A DNA stretch of 25,732 nt, taken from a virus. The translations under genes and the position numbers were made by a program. Position 1 is the stretch's first letter. Every line of letters begins with the position of its first letter. The stretch spans positions 16,311 to 42,042 of IMG/VR virus record IMGVR_UViG_3300030107_004969; one strand, written 5' to 3'. Positions 1 through 9,603 of the stretch are shown here, in pieces. The notes under the pieces were generated by a model. It saw only the letters and a list, made by a program, of their open reading frames with translations, did no database searches and was not told the DNA's origin.

Positions 1-3000
1 TCTAATGCAATATTGTCAGTACAAGAAGTAGTTGCTGATATATTAAACCGAGAAGGAAGAGCTAAAAGAGAATTTCAGAGCATGACAAATAAGATCATTA
101 ACATGACCATTCTTGGTAGAAGTGGTGGTGGATTGAAGTCAATTCAAGCAAGAGAAGCAGTTGAAGATCTAAGTGCTAAATTGAGAGAGCTTAGACCAGA
201 TGTTATGAACAGGGAAAAACCATTTTCAGAATTAGTAATGGAGTACAATGAAACAGGTAGTTGGACAAAAGCATTGGATGTTGTCAGGTCAGTAAATGAA
301 GGTATTGTAGGTCAAGTTTTAAGTAATAGTAGAAATCCTATTATAGCAGAAACGGCTAAACAATTATGGAATAAGACATTAAATAAAAACACTATACAAC
401 ACGACCAAAGAACTCTTCAAGATATTGCAAAGGATTATGGAATAGTAGATAGGGCAAATCCTAATGAGATAGATCCTGCTTTTGTAAAAAAGATACGTGA
501 TCGTACTAATCTTAATAGTGTTGAAGATTCATTTATGGAGATAAGAAAAAGGATCTTTGATAATAATCCTACAGCTGAAGCCTACGATCTTTGGAGTAAG
601 TTTATAAAAGAGGATAGTAATATACTTGCAAATGCTTTGATAAATGGTAGAGTTAGGCAAGAAGCTAGAATAAAGGCTGGTGTATTAGAATTTAATTCAG
701 ATGGTAAATTTAGATCAAATATTAATGATGATTTTTATGACCGGTTGCATGTAACTGGTGATAGAAACGAACCTTATGAACTATGGCACCTTGATGATAC
801 TATAACAACAAGGACATTTAAAAAGAATAGAACGTTCTCTATTGATTTTTATAAAAGTGGTGATCCTTTAGAGATACAACAATTGATCAATGGTCAGTTA
901 CGTTTGGGAAAAATGACAGACCTTGTGAAAGAATTGAAAGATTCTGGATTTATGTTTGATCCCAATGGAAAGTATATGGAAAGCCTAACAAATGTTCCTA
1001 TATCTCCCTTGATCTACATGAGACCTTCCCCTGGTTCAAGAATAATATTTGTAGCCACTGATAGTAATGTTAAAAAATTGAATTCAGATTTTGAACTTTG
1101 GTTTGCCAATAAAGCAGATAGATTACGAGATAGAAGTGAGGTAGAAGCAAATAAATTTATTGAAATGTTTGGAGATCTTCTTACTGATGGAAATACAAAT
1201 GCATCTCTTAGATTGAAGATGTTAATGCAACATATAGATTATACTAGAGCAGGTCAATTCGATACATGGATGGCAGAACATTCAAAAGCAACTCCTGATT
1301 GGAATAACCTTGCTAAGATAGAATCAGATATGTTTAAACGTGGATACTTATCTGATGGTGGTACTACTCAAAGGTTTAATGAAAAAACACTTAGATGGAA
1401 CGCTCAACGCCATCCAGATCAAACTGTAAGGGATTTTTCAGAACTATTATTAAATAATAATATGCAGTACACAGTAGGTGTGATCGCAGATGAAGTATTC
1501 AATAGACATGCAGATTATACTGTAAGCCAAGCACGAACTGGAACTCCATTTGATAATAGGAGAATATCTTTTGAAAAATTAACTGAAGTTCAGGGCGATT
1601 ATGTAAATAATAGTGTTGTAAATGAAATTGTTGGAAAACAAATATATGATGTTTCTACTGATTCTTATAAAAGTCTTAAATCGTCTATGCTGGATGGTGC
1701 GAAAATAGTAGATGAAAGTTTGGCTAAATTATTATGGGCACAGAAAGGTGGATCAGGTGAATGGAATGGAGCAAAGACCATTATGTTCTCTACTGGTGAC
1801 AATTCTATGCTTGGTAAAGGTTTTGCTGTGTATATGCCTTCAATCTCTAGGAGAATGACAAATCGTGGTATTAACTTATTACTAGGAGAGTCATCTGCTA
1901 AGTCGTTTACTGGAAACAATTTAAATGGTAATCCAATTATACCTTTTGAACATTCACAAACAGGACAAGCTCGAAATTGGACAAGAGATATATTTCAAAA
2001 TATGGGGGCTGATAACATAATGAGTTTGAATGTTGATGGTCTTGGTGTTCAATTCACATCAAAGAATGTTGAGGGCGTTAATATATCATCATCTATGTTT
2101 GACTGGCAAAGTCCTGGTCATGTAAAACGGGCAACAGAATGGATGGGGCTTACAGAAATATTAAAAGATAGAAATAACTTAAAATCAATGATAGGTGATG
2201 GGCCTGATTTTATAAGAGCTGTCTTCGCTGAAAGAGAATCTAAAGGTTTAGTGTATACTGAAGGTGCAATGGGATTAACCAGGGAATTGATAGACATGGG
2301 TATATCCTCTAATAATCCATTGGTCAGGGCTCAGTTAGATAAGATATTAAGAAATGAAGATTATAAAATGCTTACAAAAGTACCTACTACTTATGGAGAA
2401 GATAACTTTATTGTTCCTGATGTTAGAGGCAATCTTTCTAATCCAGTTTTTGCGGAGTTAAGATCTAAAATAGTAGAAAATGGAATACCAGCTTTAGGAG
2501 ATAAGTTGCACAATAAAGCTATACAATTTGGAGGAATTGCATTACCAGATAACACAGCAAGAAAGAAAATGAAAGATCTCAATGAAAAGATATTTGTTTT
2601 CAGAGATGAAAATGGTGTTGATCATGTAGTACAATATGATACACATAAAGATCTCAAGGGGCCTAATCGTTCAGAAGGATTTAATTTTTTTAGTTCTTTC
2701 TATGAAACATATGATTCAGCACAGCACTATATAACCAGAAGAAATAGAAGTGGTCAAAATGATATCACATCTGTAGAGAATACTGCATTTGCCGATAAAA
2801 TGAGTACTAGCGAGTCTTTCAAAACAAATGTAAAAACAGCATTGAATGAGCTTGGTGGGTTAATAAGAGATCACAATCTTGATTTTGTTCATGCACATAG
2901 ATTGCTTTCTGGCGGTGAAATAACTATAGAAGGGAATAGGCTTCGCTTACAAAAACTTGCTCCAGATGTTTTACAAGCAATGAAACCAGCATTGGGAGCA

Positions 3001-5622
3001 TCTGTTAATGCTATTCCTAAGATAGCAAAAGATCAGCCAGTCATGCGTATAGATAGAATAAATAGCGATGAAATGAATGGAGTAATACAAGTAAATGCAC
3101 ATGATCTTAGAACAACATTGCAACGTGATAATGATGGTGATCATTTATATAGTTATTTGAAAATGCCCCATGAACTTGTTAGAGACTATGCAAGAGATAT
3201 GGGTCATAAGTCAGATTATAATATGCTAGAAAAAGGTATAACACCTGGGGATATTAATATATTTGGTATAAAAGAGATCAAAAACAAATTTAAAGCTGGA
3301 CAAAATGAATCAGCTATAGGCTTCTCTGAATATTCCAATCATTTATCTACAGCAAAAAAAGCAATTGGCAGTATTATATCATCAAGGCGTGCTTTATCGT
3401 GGATGGAAAATGCCGGATTAGAATATAATAACGAGCCTTTCTTAAAGGATATTGGAAAAAAGGGTGAATTAAATTCAAATGATATGCTTGTCCTTGATAG
3501 GATGATGGATATATTTCAAAATAGCGTAGATATACATGGTGGATATAATAGATTAATGGCTAAGGATGCTTTAAGAAATTACTTTTTATGGGGAGATGTA
3601 CCTGCGGATCATACCCTTCCAGCTGGATCTATTGAAGCAAGGCATTCAAAAGATAGTATTGTAAGAGACGATGCTCCATTTGGTACTCAAAAAGGAGCTT
3701 ATGGACAAGGTCAGAATAAAGATGTGCAAAGATTGGGTTTTGAAATAATATTAAGAACAATGAATGAAGCTAATAAAATGGCTAATGATACTTGGGATAA
3801 TGCAGGTAGCAGATCACCCGAAACATGGGAATTAAAAACAAGCCATAGAAAGATAAAAGCATTGTTAGATAACCCTACTGATTTTATTGCCAGAGAAATA
3901 ATGTCTGAAATATCTATGTTAAGATATATAAACCAAACTGAAAAAGCAAACAACCTTCAAAGACAATTTATTAATGAATATTTTCAAGATCGCATTAATG
4001 ATGTTGGTTCAAGTACTCAAGTAGGTAAATTCCTAAAAAATCTTAGAGAAGGGAGAGTAAAGCCAAGTAAAGAAATATGGAATTTTAAAGAAAAGTCTGA
4101 TACTGCGTTCGAGTATAGTATTGGAGGAAAAGTTTTAGATGAGGTAATGACAAAGGGATTGTATAATAGCCCTGATATGCCTGATCTTGCTGTATCTAAA
4201 CATACATCTGCGGGATATCTTGTTAATGGACTGGTTGATAGAGTAGCAATGCACAAAGCATTCAATATGAATCCATTAAATAACTGGCAAGAGTTTAAGA
4301 TACCTAATTTGGTTGCAGAAACAGACGCAACAAGCAATCCAAATACTGTTAAAAACGCTTTGACAAGAGGACACGTTAGAACAATATTACAAAAAGAACA
4401 TAGGAATATTGCTGATTCCTTAAGATTTTTTAGTGAAGAAAGGTTTGTAAATCCAACAAAGCTACAAAAGTTAGAGAGTAGACTGGCAGATGTTTCAGAT
4501 GCAATTAGAATAATTGATAAACAAGCTGCTCAAGATATGGTAATAGATAAAAAGAATCTTCAACTTATAAAAGCATCTAAGGGTTCTACAAAAAGTTATC
4601 CAAAAGAATTAAAAGTAGATGCTCTTGTCTATGAGATAAATGGTAGAATAAAAAAGAAGGCAGGTACTAAAGAAGGGAATCCTAGGTTAATAGATCATGA
4701 AATAGAAAGTATTGATGTAGATTATGGTAGCTTAAAGCCTATTGGGTGGTTTAAGGCTGGTGATAAATTTGAAGTAAGAAATAATAAAAGCTACTTAATA
4801 GATAAAAGACCAATGGTAAGAGAGAGTTCTTCAACTGTTGAAGCTAGATACTCAGAGGCGTGGAAAGAAGTTACTGGTGTTGGAAGGGTAAGCTCTAGGA
4901 ATCTAATATCAGATCCAGTAGATAGAGAAATGTTTATGTATGATGTGGATCAATTAAGAATGCGTTTGGATAATTCTTATAGCAATACTATCAAATCACT
5001 AAAGAATGATAGAACATTTGCTAATGATGTATGGGATTATTCATCTGGTAGAGAACAAAATATGATAGATGCATTCATGGGACAATGGAGACATAAAATA
5101 GTTGGAGGTGGAACTGAAATGGATCAAGCTGCTCTTCTAATGCGTTATGTATTGCAACCACAGGTTATGACTGGTAAATATCTATCAGATGGTACAACAG
5201 AAATGCCTTATTACAGAGTAAATAAAAGATTGATGAATCAAATGTTCAATTGGGGATTGGATAATAAGCAGATCAATATGCAACCTGCTATAAAAAGAAT
5301 GATACAACATGTTGAAAAACAATATCGTGGTGAAAGATATGAAGAAGATCTAATGTCTGAAGGATATAAATACATGAATGCTGATGGATATAGATGGGAA
5401 AACCTTGGAGCTTTTTCTGATGCTGTTAAGTCACTATCAAATGGATGGTTTGCAAGTCCATATTTTGCACAAATAGAAGCAAGTCATAACTTGCTGAACA
5501 GACAGTTTGCGGATCCGATCACAGTCAGAACTGCAGCAGGAGATAAGCTTAGGATAAAACAAAGGATACCTGACAATGTATTTGATAAGGAAAGTGCAAA
5601 CGGTAAAGGTTGTCTATATTAG
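1..5622 (+). CDS. Giant virion-type protein with DxDGD motif, 5' end outside window
   Basis: The reading frame is open from the first base, so this is the C-terminal 1,873 residues or so of a larger protein; the TTG at 13 is probably not the true start. It is hydrophilic, rich in K, N and D, with no signal peptide or clear membrane segment. Counting from the TTG, residues 1039-1043 read D-N-D-G-D (QRDNDGDHLY), preceded by an IQVNAHDL stretch. This resembles the NADFDGD metal-binding loop of double-psi-beta-barrel RNA polymerases, also reported in the giant virion polymerases of crAss-like phages. It is not an EF-hand: the sixth loop position is H, not G, and the twelfth is K, not E. Size and position beside another large late protein suggest an internal or ejected virion protein. 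The polymerase reading is an inference from one motif; the coding call itself is secure. Confidence 0.9.
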   Translation, partial: SNAILSVQEVVADILNREGRAKREFQSMTNKIINMTILGRSGGGLKSIQAREAVEDLSAKLRELRPDVMNREKPFSELVMEYNETGSWTKALDVVRSVNEGIVGQVLSNSRNPIIAETAKQLWNKTLNKNTIQHDQRTLQDIAKDYGIVDRANPNEIDPAFVKKIRDRTNLNSVEDSFMEIRKRIFDNNPTAEAYDLWSKFIKEDSNILANALINGRVRQEARIKAGVLEFNSDGKFRSNINDDFYDRLHVTGDRNEPYELWHLDDTITTRTFKKNRTFSIDFYKSGDPLEIQQLINGQLRLGKMTDLVKELKDSGFMFDPNGKYMESLTNVPISPLIYMRPSPGSRIIFVATDSNVKKLNSDFELWFANKADRLRDRSEVEANKFIEMFGDLLTDGNTNASLRLKMLMQHIDYTRAGQFDTWMAEHSKATPDWNNLAKIESDMFKRGYLSDGGTTQRFNEKTLRWNAQRHPDQTVRDFSELLLNNNMQYTVGVIADEVFNRHADYTVSQARTGTPFDNRRISFEKLTEVQGDYVNNSVVNEIVGKQIYDVSTDSYKSLKSSMLDGAKIVDESLAKLLWAQKGGSGEWNGAKTIMFSTGDNSMLGKGFAVYMPSISRRMTNRGINLLLGESSAKSFTGNNLNGNPIIPFEHSQTGQARNWTRDIFQNMGADNIMSLNVDGLGVQFTSKNVEGVNISSSMFDWQSPGHVKRATEWMGLTEILKDRNNLKSMIGDGPDFIRAVFAERESKGLVYTEGAMGLTRELIDMGISSNNPLVRAQLDKILRNEDYKMLTKVPTTYGEDNFIVPDVRGNLSNPVFAELRSKIVENGIPALGDKLHNKAIQFGGIALPDNTARKKMKDLNEKIFVFRDENGVDHVVQYDTHKDLKGPNRSEGFNFFSSFYETYDSAQHYITRRNRSGQNDITSVENTAFADKMSTSESFKTNVKTALNELGGLIRDHNLDFVHAHRLLSGGEITIEGNRLRLQKLAPDVLQAMKPALGASVNAIPKIAKDQPVMRIDRINSDEMNGVIQVNAHDLRTTLQRDNDGDHLYSYLKMPHELVRDYARDMGHKSDYNMLEKGITPGDINIFGIKEIKNKFKAGQNESAIGFSEYSNHLSTAKKAIGSIISSRRALSWMENAGLEYNNEPFLKDIGKKGELNSNDMLVLDRMMDIFQNSVDIHGGYNRLMAKDALRNYFLWGDVPADHTLPAGSIEARHSKDSIVRDDAPFGTQKGAYGQGQNKDVQRLGFEIILRTMNEANKMANDTWDNAGSRSPETWELKTSHRKIKALLDNPTDFIAREIMSEISMLRYINQTEKANNLQRQFINEYFQDRINDVGSSTQVGKFLKNLREGRVKPSKEIWNFKEKSDTAFEYSIGGKVLDEVMTKGLYNSPDMPDLAVSKHTSAGYLVNGLVDRVAMHKAFNMNPLNNWQEFKIPNLVAETDATSNPNTVKNALTRGHVRTILQKEHRNIADSLRFFSEERFVNPTKLQKLESRLADVSDAIRIIDKQAAQDMVIDKKNLQLIKASKGSTKSYPKELKVDALVYEINGRIKKKAGTKEGNPRLIDHEIESIDVDYGSLKPIGWFKAGDKFEVRNNKSYLIDKRPMVRESSSTVEARYSEAWKEVTGVGRVSSRNLISDPVDREMFMYDVDQLRMRLDNSYSNTIKSLKNDRTFANDVWDYSSGREQNMIDAFMGQWRHKIVGGGTEMDQAALLMRYVLQPQVMTGKYLSDGTTEMPYYRVNKRLMNQMFNWGLDNKQINMQPAIKRMIQHVEKQYRGERYEEDLMSEGYKYMNADGYRWENLGAFSDAVKSLSNGWFASPYFAQIEASHNLLNRQFADPITVRTAAGDKLRIKQRIPDNVFDKESANGKGCLY

Positions 5623-5623
5623 A

Positions 5624-5638
5624 AAATGAAAAATAACG
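5624..5638 (+). repeat. 15-nt repeat, copy 1, ahead of a rightward gene
   Basis: The 15-mer AAATGAAAAATAACG begins just after the stop codon of the giant protein. An identical copy lies at 21560-21574 in the divergent control region. Both copies have the same orientation and precede rightward genes, so a phage-specific promoter or regulator site is possible. It is AT-rich, so chance recurrence is not fully excluded. Confidence 0.5.
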
Positions 5639-5689
5639 AAAATTATTATGCATATATACAAAAATTTGAAATTCGATATTAGAAACGGC

Positions 5690-5711
5690 ACCCCCCAGCG
5701 GGTTAATTTTT
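5690..5711 (+). terminator. Weak hairpin with T-run between two late genes
   Basis: An ACCC/GGGT pairing (5690-5693 with 5700-5703) is followed by a T-run at 5707-5711. The C-rich block stands out in very AT-rich surroundings. The stem is short, so this could be a weak or partial terminator, or a GC island similar to the one at 22130-22145. Confidence 0.3.
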
Positions 5712-5729
5712 CAAACCTTAGGTGATATA

Positions 5730-8612
5730 ATGGGATGTAATTATAGTACTAAAACCAAAAATGAACATATTGATAATATGGGAGAAGTTTGGAAAAAATG
5801 GACAAGCCATAAGAGTATAAAAGATAGATATAGAAATTCAGATGGTACTTTAAATATTGATCTTGCTAGAGAAAGACTTGTTGATTTTGCTCAATATAAG
5901 CTAAAACTCCCATTTGACCAGGATTATGTATTGTCTAAAGGGGAAATAAGCAGGTTAAATGTTGAAATAGATGCATATTCCAAAGATCTTAAAGGTAAAT
6001 TTTCTCAAATAGCTGGTATAGTTCCTGAGGGAATATCAAAACAAGATCCAACTTCTAGAAAATTTTACTTAGATCTAAATAATATATTGAATATGACTCG
6101 TGTTAATACGGGTAAAAAAGAAAATGCAATGGCATCTATTACTTCACATTTTCTTGATGCTTATACAAATGCTGGTATGAATAGGAAATATTTTAAGGTA
6201 GGGATTGATGCTGTAAATGAGCTAAGAAATCTAAGGCAACAAGCAATGGAAGCCCCAAGTCCAGAAATAAAAAGAAAATTTGAACAGCAAATAGAAAAAT
6301 TTGTAAATGGAGATGAAGGTTTTTTTCTTAGACAGTTTAAAATATTAAATGAAATGTCTAGTAGCGATCTTAAAAGAGTTAGAAAAGAAGGAAAATATGT
6401 TGATCCGATAACTAAAAAAGAATCATTATTTGATCCAAATATTGTAAGTGCTGCTGAAAAAAGTAGGAATTATTTAGATAATATGGGTAATGTTTTTGTT
6501 AGGGGGCTTGAAAAATTAAAAGATGTAGTTGATCAAAAGTATAAATATGATACTTCTACCGCTAAAAGATTAAAAGGGGATATAGACACTTCAATTGCTT
6601 CTATAAATGCATCTATAGATAGAGGTGGGTATTGGCCTGGTGTTTTCCTTCAAAATCTCGTAGATGTTAAGATCGGGATGGAAAAAATGATCAAATCTAA
6701 AAATAGAGAAGGTGTTATATCAGATGCACAAAATCTATCAAATATATTAAGAAATATTCCAGACCTTCCAGATCAGGCAAAAGCAAGAAATCCAAATTTA
6801 AAACATGTATATGACCAAGATCCATTATTTGTATTAAATCAATATGGCAAGGATGCTGTAGCGTTTAATAAACTTGTATTTGCTCAAGACTCTTTATTAA
6901 AAGCTATGAGTCAAATACCAAAAACAAATAACACTCAATTTTTAAATGGATTGAAAAAATTCTTAGTAGAGGAATATACTGTATTTACAGAAGGTACTCG
7001 TTCAAGACCTGATTGGGTAAATAATATGGTATATTATGTTAATGCTTTTCAAACAGCAAGAACTATGGGATTTAATATAACAGGAGCGGCTAAAAATGCT
7101 GCAAGTGCTGTACATTACTTTTCTCATGTAGGTCTTGGTGCTGTTAATAGAACAGGGAAATCATATAGACATAATGAGGATGGAGTACGAGATATATTAG
7201 ATAATCTTGAAAAAAGAGCAGGATATAAATTCGTAGATCCAGCATCTGAATTGTTTTCTGAAGGTTTGATAAAGAGGTCTGACTTTGATCAAGGTAGGAT
7301 AGAGTTTGATCCAATAAAAGGTACTATAAAATATAATGGAAGCCAGTTAAAAGATCAGATAGGAGAAGTTGGAGAATGGTCAATGGGTAAGCTCCTTACT
7401 TTTCATCGAATGACAGAGAATTGGCAACGTAGATGGATGTTTAGAACTGCTTTTATACAAAAATATCAACAGTTATTAAAGAATTCTACAACCCTTCCTA
7501 AAGATCAGATAGAAAGATTTGCAGAAAATCATGCATTGGAAATGGTAAATGCATTCGCTTATGAATATGCACCTCATGCTAAGGCTAAACCTTTACGTGG
7601 CACAGGTCATGAGGTAAAGGTAGATGAATTCGGTGAGCATATAATAATGAAACGTCCTATTATTGGCGGAATGAGTGAAGTTGCATTTCATTTATTGCAT
7701 TATCCAATGTCTCTTGCTGAAACACATTTAAGTGCATTGAAGGGAGCTGGCAAAGCAATTCAAGCTGGTCAATGGAATGCAGATGAATTAATGTACGCTG
7801 CTAGATATGCAGGTGTATTTGGTGTATTGCAGGCAGGTTCAATTCTGTTAAATGTAGATCTTAATAATTTATTTGAAAATGAAACTGTTAGTAGAATGAG
7901 AAGAGTTCATGACGATCTAACAGTAGGTGGTAAATATGAAATATCAGATCTTTTAAATCCTGATTATACTTCAATGGGTGAGTTATCATTTGATGAAATG
8001 GATGCAGGTGGAGTAGACACATTGAAAGTATCTGCTGTAGCAAGAGATCGTGGGGATAGAGAAACTGCAAGAACTGATGAAACAGGAGTTACTGTATCAG
8101 GTACAACACAAAGACCAGTATCTGGAGCTAAGCAATTCTTTCCTCAAGATTTTATTCAATCTGGAAGGAAAAAAAGTACCTTTGGTCTTTCAGCAGAAAT
8201 ATTTGGCCCAACTGTAGGACATATGAAATACGGTCTCATAGCAAGTGGATTAATGGATCTTGAGCATAGTTTATTTAATCAAATAGTATTTGGTAATGTT
8301 GATTATAGCAAGGATGATGAAGAAACTGCTAGATATGAAGCATATCAATACAGTACTGAATATGGTAGGTTTGTTAATAAAACATGGCCTGCAGTTAGAG
8401 ATGGACGTGGTATGGATCTTGTAAGACATTGGTTAGGTTTATATCCAAGAAAATGGACTAAACAGTATCATGAAAGTATTTTTGGGCTATCTGAATCAAA
8501 GCAACAGGCACAGGCTAGAAAAAGAATAAGGGGGTTGGAGCCTGAAGCTGCATCTGCTGTTGGTGTTTTAGATCAAATGTTAGAAATGGAATATAAAGGG
8601 ACAGGGTATTAA
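5730..8612 (+). CDS. 960-aa putative internal/ejection virion protein
   Basis: A complete 960-residue frame starts at ATG 5730 with AGGTGAT upstream as ribosome binding site, and ends inside the left arm of the terminator-like hairpin at 8598-8632. It is hydrophilic and largely helical in appearance for the first 430 residues or so, followed by a segment with TARTMGFNITGAAKNAAS. That style of alanine- and asparagine-rich stretch is seen in large polyvalent-type phage proteins thought to enter the cell with DNA. A mildly hydrophobic stretch lies around residues 690-710. No catalytic motif was recognised. Its position directly after the giant protein and at the end of the rightward operon suggests a structural or internal virion role, which is inferred. 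Confidence 0.85.
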   Translation: MGCNYSTKTKNEHIDNMGEVWKKWTSHKSIKDRYRNSDGTLNIDLARERLVDFAQYKLKLPFDQDYVLSKGEISRLNVEIDAYSKDLKGKFSQIAGIVPEGISKQDPTSRKFYLDLNNILNMTRVNTGKKENAMASITSHFLDAYTNAGMNRKYFKVGIDAVNELRNLRQQAMEAPSPEIKRKFEQQIEKFVNGDEGFFLRQFKILNEMSSSDLKRVRKEGKYVDPITKKESLFDPNIVSAAEKSRNYLDNMGNVFVRGLEKLKDVVDQKYKYDTSTAKRLKGDIDTSIASINASIDRGGYWPGVFLQNLVDVKIGMEKMIKSKNREGVISDAQNLSNILRNIPDLPDQAKARNPNLKHVYDQDPLFVLNQYGKDAVAFNKLVFAQDSLLKAMSQIPKTNNTQFLNGLKKFLVEEYTVFTEGTRSRPDWVNNMVYYVNAFQTARTMGFNITGAAKNAASAVHYFSHVGLGAVNRTGKSYRHNEDGVRDILDNLEKRAGYKFVDPASELFSEGLIKRSDFDQGRIEFDPIKGTIKYNGSQLKDQIGEVGEWSMGKLLTFHRMTENWQRRWMFRTAFIQKYQQLLKNSTTLPKDQIERFAENHALEMVNAFAYEYAPHAKAKPLRGTGHEVKVDEFGEHIIMKRPIIGGMSEVAFHLLHYPMSLAETHLSALKGAGKAIQAGQWNADELMYAARYAGVFGVLQAGSILLNVDLNNLFENETVSRMRRVHDDLTVGGKYEISDLLNPDYTSMGELSFDEMDAGGVDTLKVSAVARDRGDRETARTDETGVTVSGTTQRPVSGAKQFFPQDFIQSGRKKSTFGLSAEIFGPTVGHMKYGLIASGLMDLEHSLFNQIVFGNVDYSKDDEETARYEAYQYSTEYGRFVNKTWPAVRDGRGMDLVRHWLGLYPRKWTKQYHESIFGLSESKQQAQARKRIRGLEPEAASAVGVLDQMLEMEYKGTGY

Positions 8613-8640
8613 TAGGAGTTAATCCCCGTCCCTTCTTTTT
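8598..8640 (+). terminator. Rho-independent terminator between convergent operons
   Basis: GGGACAGGG (8598-8606) pairs with CCCCGTCCC (8624-8632) with one A/C mismatch and is followed by TTCTTTTT. It ends the rightward late operon. On the opposite strand the mismatch becomes a G-U pair and the hairpin is followed by a short T-rich stretch, so it may work in both directions; the leftward operon also ends here. Confidence 0.85.
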
Positions 8641-8812
8641 AGTCGAAAAATGTATTATCTATTGTGAATGTTAATCTTGTTGTAAGTGACAGTATATGTA
8701 TCGATATGCATACCATATTTGTTATCAATATTTCAAAACAAAAAGGAAATAATTGAAAACATATATAGTCGGTTTCTAATGTGATTCTTGCAATATTGTT
8801 TCCTACACTCAT
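8639..8812 (-). CDS. Small hydrophobic protein, last gene of leftward operon
   Basis: A 57-residue frame starts at ATG 8812, 8 nt after the stop of the resolvase-like gene, with TAGGAG at good spacing. An upstream in-frame start inside the previous gene was not chosen because only this one has a ribosome binding site. Residues of about 16-45 (from YICFQLFPFCFEIL on) are hydrophobic and may form one or two membrane segments. Its stop codon lies in the T-run of the shared terminator. No family was recognised. Confidence 0.5.
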   Translation of the reverse strand: MSVGNNIARITLETDYICFQLFPFCFEILITNMVCISIHILSLTTRLTFTIDNTFFD

Positions 8813-8820
8813 ACAAACTC

Positions 8821-9138
8821 CTACATTTCTAGATATAGTTCTGCTCTTTTGATAAGATCTAGCCATTCATCGTATTCCATGATGACATAAGCTTCTCCCC
8901 TATCTTCACGTACTAATGCAATATCACAGCAATCTGGTGGCTTTATCCATTTTGCTATTCTTTTTCTTCTTTTACATTGTACTTTATATTGTCCAATAAC
9001 AGCGTCAACTTCTTCTTCTAGTCCAAGTGACATTCCATTAGACCCGTAGGCTCTTTTGGCCTCTATGCCCTTGTTTTTCGCTTTATTCACGCATTCTCTT
9101 TCAAATGTATTACCTTTTACTTTGCTTGGGTGTGTCAT
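8821..9138 (-). CDS. Hjc-like Holliday junction resolvase/nuclease
   Basis: 105 residues. The start is ATG 9138, preceded by GGAGGACGAAA; a longer frame exists but lacks a ribosome binding site. The N-terminus reads KGNTFERE, followed by YGSNG, a candidate metal ligand D45, and VQCKRRK (Q54-C55-K56). This matches the archaeal-type Holliday junction resolvase pattern (E...D...[EQ]xK) of PD-(D/E)XK nucleases, with Gln in place of the usual Glu. Such enzymes cut branched DNA before packaging or during recombination. The gene overlaps the preceding one by 29 nt. It lies at the end of the replication arm, consistent with a DNA-processing role. The fold assignment rests on motifs only. Confidence 0.75.
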   Translation of the reverse strand: MTHPSKVKGNTFERECVNKAKNKGIEAKRAYGSNGMSLGLEEEVDAVIGQYKVQCKRRKRIAKWIKPPDCCDIALVREDRGEAYVIMEYDEWLDLIKRAELYLEM

Positions 9139-9316
9139 TTTCGTCCTCCATATTAAATTCATCAGCAGTTGTAGGCTCTCCATCCAATGCTGAAAGGGCT
9201 AATGCTCTTAGTATCTCAGGGTCTTTGATATTCTTTGCATTTACTATTTGTTCTAATGCATTTCTATATCTTTCCATGTAGTTTTCTACGTCCAAGAGCA
9301 ATTCATTCCAGGTCAT
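9110..9316 (-). CDS. 68-aa hypothetical acidic protein
   Basis: 68 residues from ATG 9316, which overlaps the stop of the 50-aa gene as ATGA; GGGA nearby is a weak ribosome binding site, so translation is probably coupled. The sequence is mostly helical, with an acidic, low-complexity tail ending DTPKQSKR. No family was recognised. Its 3' end overlaps the resolvase-like gene by 29 nt. Confidence 0.65.
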   Translation of the reverse strand: MTWNELLLDVENYMERYRNALEQIVNAKNIKDPEILRALALSALDGEPTTADEFNMEDENDTPKQSKR

Positions 9317-9465
9317 AATCCCAAACGGGATTTTATAATATTTATATTTGATTGCATTTCTTTGATCGACTGCTCAACCAATCTTATTCTTTTTGATAGT
9401 TTACCTTCTGTTTTTTCTTTTGGCTTTGGTGCTTCTTCTTCTGATCTATTTTTTCTTTGAAACAT
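9313..9465 (-). CDS. 50-aa charged coiled-coil-like protein
   Basis: ATG 9465 follows TAAGGAG at ideal spacing; the frame encodes MFQRKNRSEEEAPKPKEK onward and ends RLGL with an ATGA overlap to the next gene. The N-half is strongly charged and the C-half has heptad-like spacing (IRLVEQSIKEM...), suggesting a short coiled coil. Function unknown. Confidence 0.6.
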   Translation of the reverse strand: MFQRKNRSEEEAPKPKEKTEGKLSKRIRLVEQSIKEMQSNINIIKSRLGL

Positions 9466-9474
9466 ATTAACTCC

Positions 9475-9594
9475 TTATTTAAATGGTGATTCTAGAAATT
9501 TTATTAAACCATCTTTAACTTTTTTCCAGAAAGTATCTTCTTTACCTCTAAAGTTTCCTACTATGTTTTTCTTGGTTTTCTTTTTTCTTGGCAT
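9475..9594 (-). CDS. 39-aa basic protein
   Basis: ATG 9594 is preceded by TAAGGAGTTATT. The product begins MPRKKKTKKN and is Lys-rich, ending FLESPFK; a possible amphipathic helix covers the last 18 residues. Its stop codon TAA merges with the ribosome binding site of the next gene (TAAGGAG), arguing for a real, tightly packed cistron. Function unknown. Confidence 0.55.
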   Translation of the reverse strand: MPRKKKTKKNIVGNFRGKEDTFWKKVKDGLIKFLESPFK

Positions 9595-9603
9595 AATAAC
9601 TCC

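Noticed and set aside
3127-3144. DNDGDH as EF-hand calcium loop
   Set aside because: Position 6 is His instead of Gly and position 12 is Lys instead of Glu.
4017-4337. 106-codon leftward frame opposite the giant protein
   Set aside because: Shadow of the sense gene's codon bias with no ribosome binding site or neighbours.
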